Positions 24,786-33,987 of a stretch of DNA of 64,000 bases are shown one piece after another (positions within the stretch are counted from its first letter, which is position 1; each line of letters opens with the position of its first letter). Location of the stretch: positions 124,001 to 188,000 of the forward strand of contig NZ_JAERRK010000003.1 of NCBI RefSeq assembly GCF_016741775.1. The letters are read 5' to 3'. The notes under the pieces are model-generated. The model did not search any database. It was not told where the DNA came from and saw only the letters and a program-made list of their open reading frames with translations. The position numbers and the translations under genes are program-made. This DNA comes from Streptomyces actinomycinicus. GTDB lineage: Bacteria; Actinomycetota; Actinomycetes; Streptomycetales; Streptomycetaceae.

Positions 24786-25484
24786 ATGAGCGAGCGTGCA
24801 GTCCTGGAGGTGATCGCCCTCGACGTCGAGGACGCGGTCGCCGCCCAGGCCGGAGGCGCGGACCGGCTGGAGCTGGTCACCGAGATGGCGGCCGACGGGC
24901 TCACCCCCCCGGCCGCCACCGTCGCCGCGATCCGTGCCGCCGTCGACATCGACCTGCGCGTGATGCTCCGCCTCGCGGACGGTTTCGCGGCCGGGGACCC
25001 GGAGCGGCTCGTCGGGGCGGCCGGCGAGCTGCGGGCGGCCGGCGCCGACCAGTTCGTGCTCGGCTTCCTGGACGCGGACGGAGCGGCCGACCTGAGCGCG
25101 GTGGAGCGGGTCGTCGAGGTGCTCGGCGGCTGCCGGTGGACCTTCCACCGGGCCATCGACCGGGCCGCCGACCGCGACACCCTGCGCAAGCAGCTCGCCG
25201 ACCTGCCCGGCCTGGACACCTACCTCACGGCCGGCTCCGCCACGGGCGTGGACGATGGCCTGCCCACCCTGCTCAGCGAGGCCGCACACGGCGGGAAGCC
25301 GGGGTACGAGCAGCAGATACTGGTCGGCGGCGGACTGCGCCTGGAACACGTGCCGCGGCTGAGGGCCGGCGGGATCGAGGCGTTCCACATCGGCGGGGCC
25401 GCACGCCCCGACGGCTGGGACGGGCCCGTCTCGGCCGAAGCGGTCGCCCGCTGGCGCACGGCACTGGACGGCGTCGCCGGCTAG
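24786..25484 (+). CDS. cutC: CutC-family TIM-barrel protein
   Basis: A 232-residue CutC homologue. It opens with LEVIALDVEDAVAAQAGGAD and continues with RLELVTEMAADGLTPP, the barrel strand LRVMLRLADGF, the FHRAID segment (CRWTFHRAIDRA) and LVGGGLRLEHV near the C-terminus. CutC was named for copper homeostasis, but the link is doubtful in many bacteria. ATG 24786. A dre-like site overlaps its likely promoter, which suggests a role tied to amino-sugar metabolism rather than copper. Confidence 0.9.
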   Translation: MSERAVLEVIALDVEDAVAAQAGGADRLELVTEMAADGLTPPAATVAAIRAAVDIDLRVMLRLADGFAAGDPERLVGAAGELRAAGADQFVLGFLDADGAADLSAVERVVEVLGGCRWTFHRAIDRAADRDTLRKQLADLPGLDTYLTAGSATGVDDGLPTLLSEAAHGGKPGYEQQILVGGGLRLEHVPRLRAGGIEAFHIGGAARPDGWDGPVSAEAVARWRTALDGVAG

Positions 25485-25574
25485 CCATGCACGGTCCTGA
25501 CCGGTCCGGTCGCCGTCGTCGTGCGCGCACGTCCCCCCCCGGTCGGCGGGGACGTGCCGGGACGGCACAGCGCC

Positions 25575-27617
25575 CTACGCGGCCAGCTGCGCGGGCAGCG
25601 GCGCCGCGTGCGTCACGATCAGCCCGGACACCGCCCGGGTCAGCGCCACGTACAGCCGGCGCAGGCCCGTCCGTTCGTCCGGTTCACCGTCCACCACGGC
25701 CTGCGGCTCGTCCAGGACCACGTAGTCGTACTCCAGGCCCTTGGCGAGTGAGGCCGGGACCAGGGTCAGCCGGGTCTCGCGGGTCGTCTCCTCACCCGGG
25801 GCCAGGAACCCGATACCGGCCGCGGTCAGTGCCTCGGCCAGTGCCGGGACACGGGCGTCGGCGGCGATCAGGCCGGTCGAGCCCTCGTTGCGCAGCAACT
25901 CCGTGCAGGCGGCGACGACTTCGGACGTCTCCGTGGCGCTGCGGACCTCGAAGAAGCCCGGGTTCTCCCGGACCGAGGCGACCGGGGTCAGGCCCGGCGC
26001 GATGTGCGGCAGCAGGCGGGACGCGTACGCGATGACGTCCGTCGGCACCCGGAAACCGGCCGTCAGCTCCTCGACCGCCCCCTCCTGCTTCCCGAGGTGG
26101 TCCAGCGCCTCCGCCCAGCTCCGCGTCGCCCACGGGGTCGTACCCTGCGCGAGGTCGCCCAGCACGGTGGCGCTGCCGGTGGTGCAGCGGCGGCCGACGG
26201 CCCGGTACTGCATCGGCGACAGGTCCTGCGCCTCGTCCAGCACGACATGGCCCAGCGAGGCGGTGCGCTGGATCAGGTCGGCGGCCTCGTCGATCAGCAC
26301 CGCGTCCGCGGCCGACCACCTGGCGGACTTCACGCTGCGCACCGGCTTGGCCCACAGGATCGTCTTCTGCTCGTCCCCGTCCAGGATCCCCTCGGCGTGC
26401 TCGGCGAGGAACTCCGCGTCGGACAGCAGCCGCAGCACGAGCCTGGCCGGGTCGACGGCCGGCCAGACCGCCTTCACGGCCGCCTTCACCGCGCTGTTGC
26501 GTGCGACCGCGTCCTGCACCCGGTCGTCCGGGGCCTCCCCGGCCCGCTCCATCTGCACCAGCACCGCGTGCGCGATGCGCTGCGGCAGGGCCTCACGGGC
26601 GGCGCCGTAGCGGATGTCCCGGTCCAGCAACTCGCGGACAATCTCCTCCAGTTCGTACGCCGGTACCCGCCAGCGCCGCGAGCCGCGCACCACCACCACC
26701 GGTTCCGCCGGCAAGGTGACGTGCGCGTACAGGGCCCGGCGCAGCACCTGCGCCATCCGGGCGTCGCCCTTGACGATCGCGGCGGGGGCGTCGTCCGCGC
26801 CGCGCACCTCGACATGGGCGACGAGGTCGTCCACCGTCGCCTGCTGCACCGCCAGCTCGCCGAGCGCGGGGAGGACCTGCTCGATGTAGTGCAGGAACGA
26901 CCGGTTCGGCCCGATGACCAGGGTGCCCGTGCGGGCCAGCCGTTCCCGGTGGGCGTAGAGCAGATACGCCACCCGGTGCAGTCCGACGGCCGTCTTCCCG
27001 GTCCCCGGGCCACCCTGCACGCAGACCGTGCCGCCGAGCCCGCTGCGCACGATCTCGTCCTGCTCGGGCTGGATGGTGGCGACGATGTCCCGCATCGGGC
27101 CGACGCGCGGCCGCTCGATCTCCTGCTGGAGCAGCTTGCTGGTGCCGGCGGCCTCCCCTGGGTCGGAGAGGTGCTCGTCCTCGTAGGCGGTCAGGTCGCC
27201 GCCGGTGTAGCCGAAGCGGCGGCGCAGGGCGATGTCCATGGGGTCCTTCTTGGACGCCCGGTAGAACGGCTGCGAGACCGGCGCCCGCCAGTCGATGACC
27301 ATGGGGTCGCCGTCGGCGTCGTGGACGTGCCGCCGCCCGATGTAGAAACGCTCCCCCGCGGCGCCCTCGGCCCGCTCGGCGCCCGGCGCGTGCAGGTAGT
27401 CGAGCCGGCCGAAGAACAGCGGGGTGTCGCTGAGGTCGGCCAGCGCCTTGATGCGCTCGTCGATCTGGCGGGCCAGGACCTCGGCGTTGACCCAGTTCGC
27501 GGTGACATCGGTGATGTCCAGGGCCTCCACGTCCTCCCGCATGGCGCGCAGGGCGGAACGGGACGCGGCGAGGTGGGCGCCTTCCCGGGCCAGGGGGTCG
27601 TCGACAGGCGTGGACAA
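25575..27617 (-). CDS. HelD-type RNA-polymerase-associated ATPase/helicase
   Basis: A 680-residue UvrD-like superfamily 1 protein of the HelD/HelR group, which removes RNA polymerase from stalled or drug-bound complexes. The Walker A is GGPGTGKTAVGLHR (about residue 209), motif II is VLDEAQDLSPMQYRA, and the C-terminus has the late helicase motif LRRLYVALTRAV. An N-terminal coiled-coil-like region covers residues 1-60 (the polymerase secondary-channel arm in HelD). TTG 27617 is the start with GGAGG 7 nt upstream. In some actinobacteria HelR protects against rifampicin. Confidence 0.9.
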   Translation of the reverse strand: MSTPVDDPLAREGAHLAASRSALRAMREDVEALDITDVTANWVNAEVLARQIDERIKALADLSDTPLFFGRLDYLHAPGAERAEGAAGERFYIGRRHVHDADGDPMVIDWRAPVSQPFYRASKKDPMDIALRRRFGYTGGDLTAYEDEHLSDPGEAAGTSKLLQQEIERPRVGPMRDIVATIQPEQDEIVRSGLGGTVCVQGGPGTGKTAVGLHRVAYLLYAHRERLARTGTLVIGPNRSFLHYIEQVLPALGELAVQQATVDDLVAHVEVRGADDAPAAIVKGDARMAQVLRRALYAHVTLPAEPVVVVRGSRRWRVPAYELEEIVRELLDRDIRYGAAREALPQRIAHAVLVQMERAGEAPDDRVQDAVARNSAVKAAVKAVWPAVDPARLVLRLLSDAEFLAEHAEGILDGDEQKTILWAKPVRSVKSARWSAADAVLIDEAADLIQRTASLGHVVLDEAQDLSPMQYRAVGRRCTTGSATVLGDLAQGTTPWATRSWAEALDHLGKQEGAVEELTAGFRVPTDVIAYASRLLPHIAPGLTPVASVRENPGFFEVRSATETSEVVAACTELLRNEGSTGLIAADARVPALAEALTAAGIGFLAPGEETTRETRLTLVPASLAKGLEYDYVVLDEPQAVVDGEPDERTGLRRLYVALTRAVSGLIVTHAAPLPAQLAA

Positions 27618-27812
27618 GGGGTGCCTCCGGTGGGCCTGGTGCGCGGGCTACGACGATGCCGTCCGGTTCCGGCCGGACGACGGCACTCCGTGAGGGAGGC
27701 GGGCAAGAGCGGAGATTCTAGGCGCGGCGGCGGGAGCGGTCCAACGAATTTCCGCCCGCACCGACCCTGTGGACCGATGCGGGGGACGGGGGTGCGGTTC
27801 CACCATGGAGAC

Positions 27813-27995
27813 ATGAGCGCAGCAACCATCACCCCCTCCTCGGGCAGGCCCCCGTCCGGCGCCACCGCCGTCGAGGGCGCCCATCACCACCCGCTGGGCA
27901 ATGCCCTGCGCGCCGTGAAGGTCTTCCTGGAAGCGGCCTTCGGCGTCGTCGTCCTCGGCGAGTACGGTGAGGAAACGGGCGTACATCGCAAGTAG
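27813..27995 (+). CDS. Small conserved Streptomyces protein (60 aa)
   Basis: A 60-residue protein with a disordered Ser/Pro start, a His-rich hinge (EGAHHHPLGNALRAVKVFLE) and an Ala/Val-rich amphipathic or membrane segment (AAFGVVVLGEYG). TGGAG lies just before ATG 27813. It is 18 nt from the GT87 gene and probably cotranscribed with it. No known function. The region 27618-27812 before it holds a GTCCGG..CCGGAC hairpin near 27660-27683. Confidence 0.6.
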   Translation: MSAATITPSSGRPPSGATAVEGAHHHPLGNALRAVKVFLEAAFGVVVLGEYGEETGVHRK

Positions 27996-28013
27996 CAGCA
28001 TAGGGTTATATCC

Positions 28014-29201
28014 GTGCGCAAACGGACGGTGACGCCCCGCCTCCCTGCCCTGACCCTCCTCGCAGTGTCCCTCGCCTCGTTCACCGCCCTCTGCGTCCTG
28101 CACGACGCCACGATGACCGACCTGCTCGTCTACCGGGCCGAGGGCGCGGCCGTGGCGCACGGCACCGACCTGTACGGCTTCACGGTCACCAAGTGGCACC
28201 TCCCGGCGACCTACCCGCCCTTCGCGGCGATCCTCTTCGTCCCCGCGGACTGGATGCCCGTGCCGGCCCTGAAGGCGGCGTCCCTGGCGGGCAACGCGCT
28301 CCTGCTCCTCGCCCTCGTCGCCCTCTCCGCCCGGCTCGCGCACCGCACCCTGTCCCTGCCCCTGCTCTGCACGGCCACCGCCCTCGCCCTCTGGCTCGAA
28401 CCGGTCTTCCAGACGTTCACGTTCGGCCAGATCAACCTGGCCGTCGTCTGCCTGGTCCTGTGGGACCTGACCCGGCCCCCCGGCGCCCGCGCCAGGGGCC
28501 TGGCCCTCGGTCTCGCGACCGGCATCAAGCTCACACCCGCCCTCTTCGTGGTCCTCCTGCTCCTGCGCGGACACCGGAGGGAGGCGGCCACGGCGACGGC
28601 CGGCCTCGCGGCCACGGTCCTGCTCGGCGTCCTGCTGCTCCCCGCGGCGAGCGCCGACTTCTGGACCCGGCGCCTCTACGAGACCGGCCGGGTGGGCAAG
28701 GCGTGGATCGTCGACAACCAGTCCCTGCAGGGGCTCATCGCACGGGTACTGCACGACCCCGCCCCGGGTGTCGCCTGGACACTCCCCGCAGCGGCGCTCG
28801 CCGTGGCCGGCTCCGTGCTGGCAGGCCGGGCCCGCCACGAGAGCCACGGCATCCTGCTGACCGCGTTCACGGCCCTGCTGGTCTGCCCGATCAGCTGGAC
28901 GCACCACTGGGTGTGGTGCGTCCCGCTCCTCGCGGTGCTGCTGGCGGAGGGCCGGACCCGTACGGCGGCGCTGGTGGCCCTCGTCTTCACCGCCCGCACG
29001 ATGTGGCTGCTGCCCCACGAGGGCGCCCTCGACCTGGAACTTCCTTGGTGGCAGCAGCCGTTGGCGGCCGCATACCCCCTCCTGGGCATCGGGCTTCTGA
29101 TCTCGTATGGCAGCATGATCGGCCGTTGTCCGATCCTTTCGACCGAGCAAACGGGGAAACAGGAATGCCCTTCTCGACCCTTTCGATCCGCAAGGCGGTG
29201 A
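28014..29201 (+). CDS. DUF2029/GT87-type membrane glycosyltransferase
   Basis: A 395-residue polytopic membrane protein with about ten hydrophobic segments. The first extracellular loop after TM1 has the family Asp in LVYRAEGAAVAHGTDLYG, and later loops contain PATYPPFAAILF and TFGQINLAVVCLVLWDL, typical of polyprenyl-phosphate-mannose-dependent (GT87) mannosyltransferases. GTG 28014. Its 3' end overlaps the start of the secreted gene by 37 nt. It probably adds a sugar to a cell-envelope glycolipid; donor and acceptor are unknown. Confidence 0.82.
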   Translation: MRKRTVTPRLPALTLLAVSLASFTALCVLHDATMTDLLVYRAEGAAVAHGTDLYGFTVTKWHLPATYPPFAAILFVPADWMPVPALKAASLAGNALLLLALVALSARLAHRTLSLPLLCTATALALWLEPVFQTFTFGQINLAVVCLVLWDLTRPPGARARGLALGLATGIKLTPALFVVLLLLRGHRREAATATAGLAATVLLGVLLLPAASADFWTRRLYETGRVGKAWIVDNQSLQGLIARVLHDPAPGVAWTLPAAALAVAGSVLAGRARHESHGILLTAFTALLVCPISWTHHWVWCVPLLAVLLAEGRTRTAALVALVFTARTMWLLPHEGALDLELPWWQQPLAAAYPLLGIGLLISYGSMIGRCPILSTEQTGKQECPSRPFRSARR

Positions 29202-29494
29202 CCGGTCTGACCGCCGCCACCGCTCTCGCCCTCGGCGCCACCGTGCTGGCCGCGCCCGGCGCCTCCGCCGTCGGCTCCTCCGCGTGCACCAAGAACATCA
29301 AGGACAAGACCTTGCAGGTCGTCCAGTGGGACCACGCCGACATGTACACCAGCCCGAGCTTCCGGTCCAAGGTCAAGAAGTCCGTGTTCGCGGGCAGCAA
29401 CGTACGCGTGTACTGCACCGCGAAGGGCGGCGACTGGTACTACGGCAAGTCCGGCAGGACCACGGGCTGGATGGAGTACCACGCCTTCTTCTAG
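29165..29494 (+). CDS. Small secreted SH3-like protein
   Basis: A 109-residue exported protein. The signal peptide is clear: positive n-region IRK, hydrophobic core and ASA cleavage after residue 35. The mature 74 residues look like a bacterial SH3 fold (LQVVQWDHADMYTSPSF, WYYGKSGRTTGWMEYHAFF) with two Cys (41, 84) that could form a disulfide. Its start lies inside the end of the GT87 gene, so the two are translationally linked. Confidence 0.85.
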   Translation: MPFSTLSIRKAVTGLTAATALALGATVLAAPGASAVGSSACTKNIKDKTLQVVQWDHADMYTSPSFRSKVKKSVFAGSNVRVYCTAKGGDWYYGKSGRTTGWMEYHAFF

Positions 29495-29515
29495 ACCGTC
29501 CGCCCAGGGCTGCGC

Positions 29516-31159
29516 CTAGCCTTCGGCGAGGATCTCGTCCGCGTCCACGATGCGGTAGGCGTAGCCCTGCTCGGCCAGGAAGCGCTGCCGGTGGGCGGCG
29601 AAGTCCTGGTCGATGGTGTCGCGGGCGACCACCGAGTAGAAGTGCGCCTGGTGGCCGTCGGCCTTCGGGCGCAGCACCCGGCCGAGCCGCTGGGCCTCCT
29701 CCTGGCGGGAGCCGAAGGTGCCGGACACCTGGATGGCGACCGTGGCCTCGGGCAGGTCGATGGAGAAGTTCGCGACCTTGGAAACGACGAGCACGCTGAT
29801 CTCGCCCTCACGGAAGGCGTCGAACAGCTTCTCGCGCTGGGCGTTGGACGTCTCGCCCTTGATGACGGGCGCGTTCAGATGCTCGCCCAGCTCGTCGAGC
29901 TGGTCGATGTACTGGCCGATGACGAGGATCTGCTGCCCGGCGAACCGGCGGACCAGGGCCTGGGTGACCTTCCGCTTGGTGTCGGTGGTGGCACAGAAGC
30001 GGTACTTCTCCTCGGTCTCGGCGGTGGCGTACGCCAGCCGCTCGGAGTCCGTGAGGTTGACGCGGACCTCGACACAGTCGGCGGGCGCGATGTAGCCCTG
30101 CGCCTCGATCTCCTTCCAGGGCGCGTCGAAACGCTTGGGCCCGATCAGGGAGAACACGTCCGACTCCCGGCCGTCCTCGCGGACCAGGGTGGCCGTGAGC
30201 CCCAGCCGGCGGCGCGCCTGCAGGTCGGCGGTGAACTTGAAGACGGGGGCGGGCAGCAGGTGCACCTCGTCGTAGACGATCAGCCCCCAGTCCCGGGAGT
30301 CGAACAGCTCCAGGTGCGGGTAGACGCCCTTCCGTCTGGTCGTGAGGACCTGGTAGGTGGCGATGGTGACGGGCCGGATCTCCTTGCGCGTCCCGCTGTA
30401 CTCGCCGATCTCGTCCTCGGTCAGCGAGGTCCGCTTCACCAGCTCGTGCTTCCACTGGCGGGCGGAGACGGTGTTGGTGACGAGGATCAGGGTGGTGGAC
30501 TTGGCCTGCGCCATGGAGCCGGCGCCGACCAGCGTCTTGCCCGCGCCGCAGGGCAGCACGACGACACCGCTGCCACCGTGCCAGAAGTTCTCCACGGCCT
30601 GCTTCTGGTACGGGCGCAGCGCCCAGCCTTCCTCCAGCAGCTCGATCGGGTGCGCCTCGCCGTCGACGTACCCGGCGAGGTCCTCGGCCGGCCAGCCCAG
30701 CTTCAGCAGCGTCTGCTTGATCTGCCCGCGCTCGGAGGGGTGCACGACCACGGTGTCCGCGTCGATGCGCGCCCCCACCAGCGGGGCGATCCGCCGGGAC
30801 TTCAGCACCTCCTCGAGGACCGGGCGGTCGGTGGTGCTGAGCACGAGTCCGTGCGCCGGGTGCTTGGTGAGGGTGAGGCGGCCGTAGCGGTCCATCGTCT
30901 CGGCGATGTCCACGAGCAGCGCGTGCGGCACCGGGTAGCGGCTGTACTGCACGAGGGCGTCGACCACCTGCTCGGCGTCGTGCCCGGCGGCGCGCGCGTT
31001 CCACAGGCCGAGCGGGGTGACCCGGTAGGTGTGGATGTGCTCGGGCGCCCGCTCCAGCTCGGCGAAGGGCGCGATGGCACGGCGGCAGTCGTCGGCCCGC
31101 TCGTGGTCGACTTCCAGGAGCAGGGTCTTGTCGGACTGGACGATCAGCGGACCGTTCAC
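29516..31159 (-). CDS. XPB/Ssl2-type DNA repair helicase
   Basis: A 547-residue superfamily 2 helicase of the bacterial XPB family, a 3'-5' DNA translocase with an N-terminal damage-recognition domain. The Walker A is PCGAGKTLVG, motif II is DEVHLLP, the RED motif is in TATLVREDGRESD, and motif VI is QRLGRVLRPKAD. GTG 31159 gives the usual NGPLIVQSDKT start; an ATG at 31198 would add 13 residues. The same pair with the next gene occurs in M. tuberculosis (Rv0861c/Rv0862c, from memory). Confidence 0.93.
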   Translation of the reverse strand: MNGPLIVQSDKTLLLEVDHERADDCRRAIAPFAELERAPEHIHTYRVTPLGLWNARAAGHDAEQVVDALVQYSRYPVPHALLVDIAETMDRYGRLTLTKHPAHGLVLSTTDRPVLEEVLKSRRIAPLVGARIDADTVVVHPSERGQIKQTLLKLGWPAEDLAGYVDGEAHPIELLEEGWALRPYQKQAVENFWHGGSGVVVLPCGAGKTLVGAGSMAQAKSTTLILVTNTVSARQWKHELVKRTSLTEDEIGEYSGTRKEIRPVTIATYQVLTTRRKGVYPHLELFDSRDWGLIVYDEVHLLPAPVFKFTADLQARRRLGLTATLVREDGRESDVFSLIGPKRFDAPWKEIEAQGYIAPADCVEVRVNLTDSERLAYATAETEEKYRFCATTDTKRKVTQALVRRFAGQQILVIGQYIDQLDELGEHLNAPVIKGETSNAQREKLFDAFREGEISVLVVSKVANFSIDLPEATVAIQVSGTFGSRQEEAQRLGRVLRPKADGHQAHFYSVVARDTIDQDFAAHRQRFLAEQGYAYRIVDADEILAEG

Positions 31160-31285
31160 GCGCGGCTGCCTTTCTGAGGGCTGGGCCTGGCCAAACATCC
31201 AGTGTGCCTCATCGGGCGGGCATGCCCCGAGGCCCGCGGGGGCCGGGGACGGGACCGGTGCGGCTGCGGGCGGGCCGGGCCGGCG

Positions 31286-33847
31286 CTACTCCTCCGCCAG
31301 CTCGGCGACCCCGGTGATCCGGTGCAGCGGAAACGTCCGCACCTCGTCCGCCGTGTGGTCGTACGCCGTCACGAAACCGCCCTCCACCCGGATCGGTGCG
31401 ATGACGCGCTGGCTGGCGGCACCGTCGGCGTTCACGTAACCGATCCACACGGCCTCGCCGGTCAGCACGGCCGCCTGCATGGTGGCCAGGGTCTCGGCCG
31501 AGGAGGTGCGCGGCAGCTCACCGCCCGCGAGAGGCTCGCCGACCGTCTTGCGCGGGGCGGTGGCGGCCAGGTCACCGGCCCGGATCGCCCGGATCGCCGC
31601 CGCGAGCAGCGTGGCGTCGGGCGGCGGCGGCCCGTCCGGCACCGGCTCGGGCGCGGTGCGCGGCGGGGTGCGGTGGGCATGGGCGCGGGTGATCAGGACG
31701 TCACCCTCGGCGGACTCGGCCGCGGGCGCGAACCCCATCCCGCGCAGCCCCTCCAGCAGCGTCGCCGGATCGGTCTGGGCGGCCAGCACGGTCGGCGCCA
31801 GCCGGCGCAGCCGCAGACCGGCGGCACGCTTGTCGGCGAGGATCTCGTTCAGCAGGGCGTCGTCGTCGCAGCGCACGTACGCCGAGGCCGCACCGACCCG
31901 CAGGTGGCCGTGCCTGCGGGCCACGTCGTCGATCAGGTAGGCGAGCGGCTGCGGCACCGGGGTGCGGGAGTGCTCGGTGAGGAAGGCGTGCAGGTCGCTC
32001 GCGGCCCGCCCGGCGTCCAGGGCGCGGCGCACGGACGCCGGCGTGAACCGGTAGACGGTCGCACCGCCCTTGGACTCCACGTCCGCGAGCACGCCCAGCA
32101 TGTCGGCGAGCGGGCGCTGCAGCGGCCCCGGCGCGACGGCCGTCAGGTCGGCCTGGAGCAGCACGTGGTCCAGGGGCTCGGGCAGCAGCGGGGCGAGGAG
32201 GCGGGCCGCGGCGGCGGTCGCCACGGCCTGCTCGGCGGGCGGCAGCGGCGCGAGCCGGTCGGCCGGCCGGTGGTGGTGCACCGGGAGCTTGTCCCCGGGC
32301 CCGACGGGCTCCGCGGCGCCGGAAGCGGCGGCGGACGCGCCGGACCCGGCGGATTCGGCGGCCGGCGCGCCGAAGAGGGCACGCCCGTGTGCCGACAGGG
32401 CACCCCGCCCGGTCACACCCAGCAGTTCCGCCTCCGAGAGGGTCCAGCGGGCGAGCCGGGAGCGCAGATCGTCGCCGCCGTCCGGGTTCGCACCCCGCAG
32501 CGGCCGTTCCCAGCGCAGCCGGGCCAGTACCGACTCGGCGTCCGGGGCCGCGCCCCGCGGCAGCCCGGCGAGCAGGGACAGCACCCGGTGCCGCACCTCG
32601 GGCGCGGCGGACCGGTCCAGGCCCGGTCCGAGCGTCGACAGCGTCCGGTCCTTCGCGTCCCGGCCGCCGACCAGCCCCGGTGTGCGGGTGGCCGCCAGCC
32701 AGGCCTGGGCCAGCCAGGCCCAGCGCTCGGCCGGGGGCAGGTCCCGCCACTCGTCGTAGGCGGGGGTGGCGGCGTACCGCTCGTCGGCCTCGCCGTCGGA
32801 GGCGATCAGACCGGCCGCGTAGGCCAGCTCGCACCAGAAGGCGGCGACCGGCTCGGACACGTCCAGCGCCACGGCGGTCCGCTTCAGGTCACGGACGCTG
32901 AGCCCGCCCGCCCGCAGCACGGCCGGCCCGCCCTCGTCCCAGTCCTTCAGCAGCTCCTCGAGGGTGGCCAGGGCGGTGTACGCCTGCCCCGCCGCGGTCG
33001 CGTCCACCACCTGCGCGCCGTGGACCGCGGCCGGCGCCACGGCGGGCGGCAGCGGCTCGACGCCGCGGTGGGCACGGCCCGCGCGCAGGTGCAGGGCCAC
33101 CTCGCGGGGCAGCACGACCGTGCCGGGCGCGGTCGGCAGCAGCAGGCCGCGGTCCAGCAGCCAGCGAAGATGCGCCGCGGGATCGGGGGTGACCTGCCCG
33201 TACGGCGGCCCCCACACCAGCCGGGACAGCACCTCGCGGGCGGCGTCCGGGGCCCCGGCGAGCAGCTTCGCCATCTTCCTGCGGTGGGTGAACAGCGCGG
33301 TCAGCGCGGCCGCGGCGGACACCGAGTCGTGGGTCGACGGCAGCCCGGCCGCCGCCACGATCTCCTGGATCCGGCCCGGCGACATGCCCGAGGTGGCTTC
33401 CTGCACGGAGGGTCCGAGCCCGGTCGGGGACGGATGCTGCGCCGAGGGGGCCAGCAGCTCGCGGGCGGTGCGCACCAGCCGCAGCCGGTCGTCCGCGCCC
33501 CACAGCAGGGCCTGCTCGCGCAGGGTGGCGACGGCATGCGGCAGCGCGCCGGCCACCGTCTCGTCCCCGGCGTCCCCGGCCATCAGCCCGAGCAGGGTGT
33601 CGTACGAGGCCGGGTCCGGGGCCACGGCCAGGGCCTCCGCGGTCTGCAGCGCGAACCGGTCCAGCCGCTCCAGGGCGCGCAGCACCGAGGCACGGGTGCC
33701 GGCGCGGGTGGCGAGCTGGGTGAGATCGGTGGGGACCGGGGTGATGAGGTCCGGGCGGCTGCGCAGCAGCGCGGCCAGGGAGGCGTCGTCCCGTGCGCGG
33801 AGCGCCTCCGCGAGGGACCGAGGGGCTGAGTGGGCCTCGGGGCTCAT
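31286..33847 (-). CDS. Helicase-associated (Helicase_C_3-type) protein
   Basis: An 853-residue actinobacterial protein of the type often annotated 'helicase C-terminal domain-containing' or XPB/Ssl2-like. It has repeated helical winged-helix-like segments (for example TDLTQLATRAGTRASVLRAL, LHAFLTEHSRTPVPQPLAYL). Its C-terminus resembles a WYL-type beta domain (VWIGYVNADGAASQRVIAPI, ending HRITGVAEL). It has no intact Walker motifs, so it is not itself a helicase. It is upstream of XPB with a 126-nt gap on the same strand and probably acts with it in DNA repair. Confidence 0.8.
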   Translation of the reverse strand: MSPEAHSAPRSLAEALRARDDASLAALLRSRPDLITPVPTDLTQLATRAGTRASVLRALERLDRFALQTAEALAVAPDPASYDTLLGLMAGDAGDETVAGALPHAVATLREQALLWGADDRLRLVRTARELLAPSAQHPSPTGLGPSVQEATSGMSPGRIQEIVAAAGLPSTHDSVSAAAALTALFTHRRKMAKLLAGAPDAAREVLSRLVWGPPYGQVTPDPAAHLRWLLDRGLLLPTAPGTVVLPREVALHLRAGRAHRGVEPLPPAVAPAAVHGAQVVDATAAGQAYTALATLEELLKDWDEGGPAVLRAGGLSVRDLKRTAVALDVSEPVAAFWCELAYAAGLIASDGEADERYAATPAYDEWRDLPPAERWAWLAQAWLAATRTPGLVGGRDAKDRTLSTLGPGLDRSAAPEVRHRVLSLLAGLPRGAAPDAESVLARLRWERPLRGANPDGGDDLRSRLARWTLSEAELLGVTGRGALSAHGRALFGAPAAESAGSGASAAASGAAEPVGPGDKLPVHHHRPADRLAPLPPAEQAVATAAAARLLAPLLPEPLDHVLLQADLTAVAPGPLQRPLADMLGVLADVESKGGATVYRFTPASVRRALDAGRAASDLHAFLTEHSRTPVPQPLAYLIDDVARRHGHLRVGAASAYVRCDDDALLNEILADKRAAGLRLRRLAPTVLAAQTDPATLLEGLRGMGFAPAAESAEGDVLITRAHAHRTPPRTAPEPVPDGPPPPDATLLAAAIRAIRAGDLAATAPRKTVGEPLAGGELPRTSSAETLATMQAAVLTGEAVWIGYVNADGAASQRVIAPIRVEGGFVTAYDHTADEVRTFPLHRITGVAELAEE

Positions 33848-33987
33848 CCGGCCAACGGTAGCGGGTTACCTCCGGCGGTTCAGCCGAAGGACCGCGTCCC
33901 GGAACGCCGGGCGGCCCGGCCCGGGCCGGCCTGCGCTACCTTCGTCACCGCGGGGTAACGCAACGCACCGGCCCCGGAGGGGACTTC

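Noticed and set aside
27618..27812. Rifamycin-associated element upstream of helD
   Set aside because: The hairpin there does not match the element as I remember it, so it is only reported as an unexplained hairpin.
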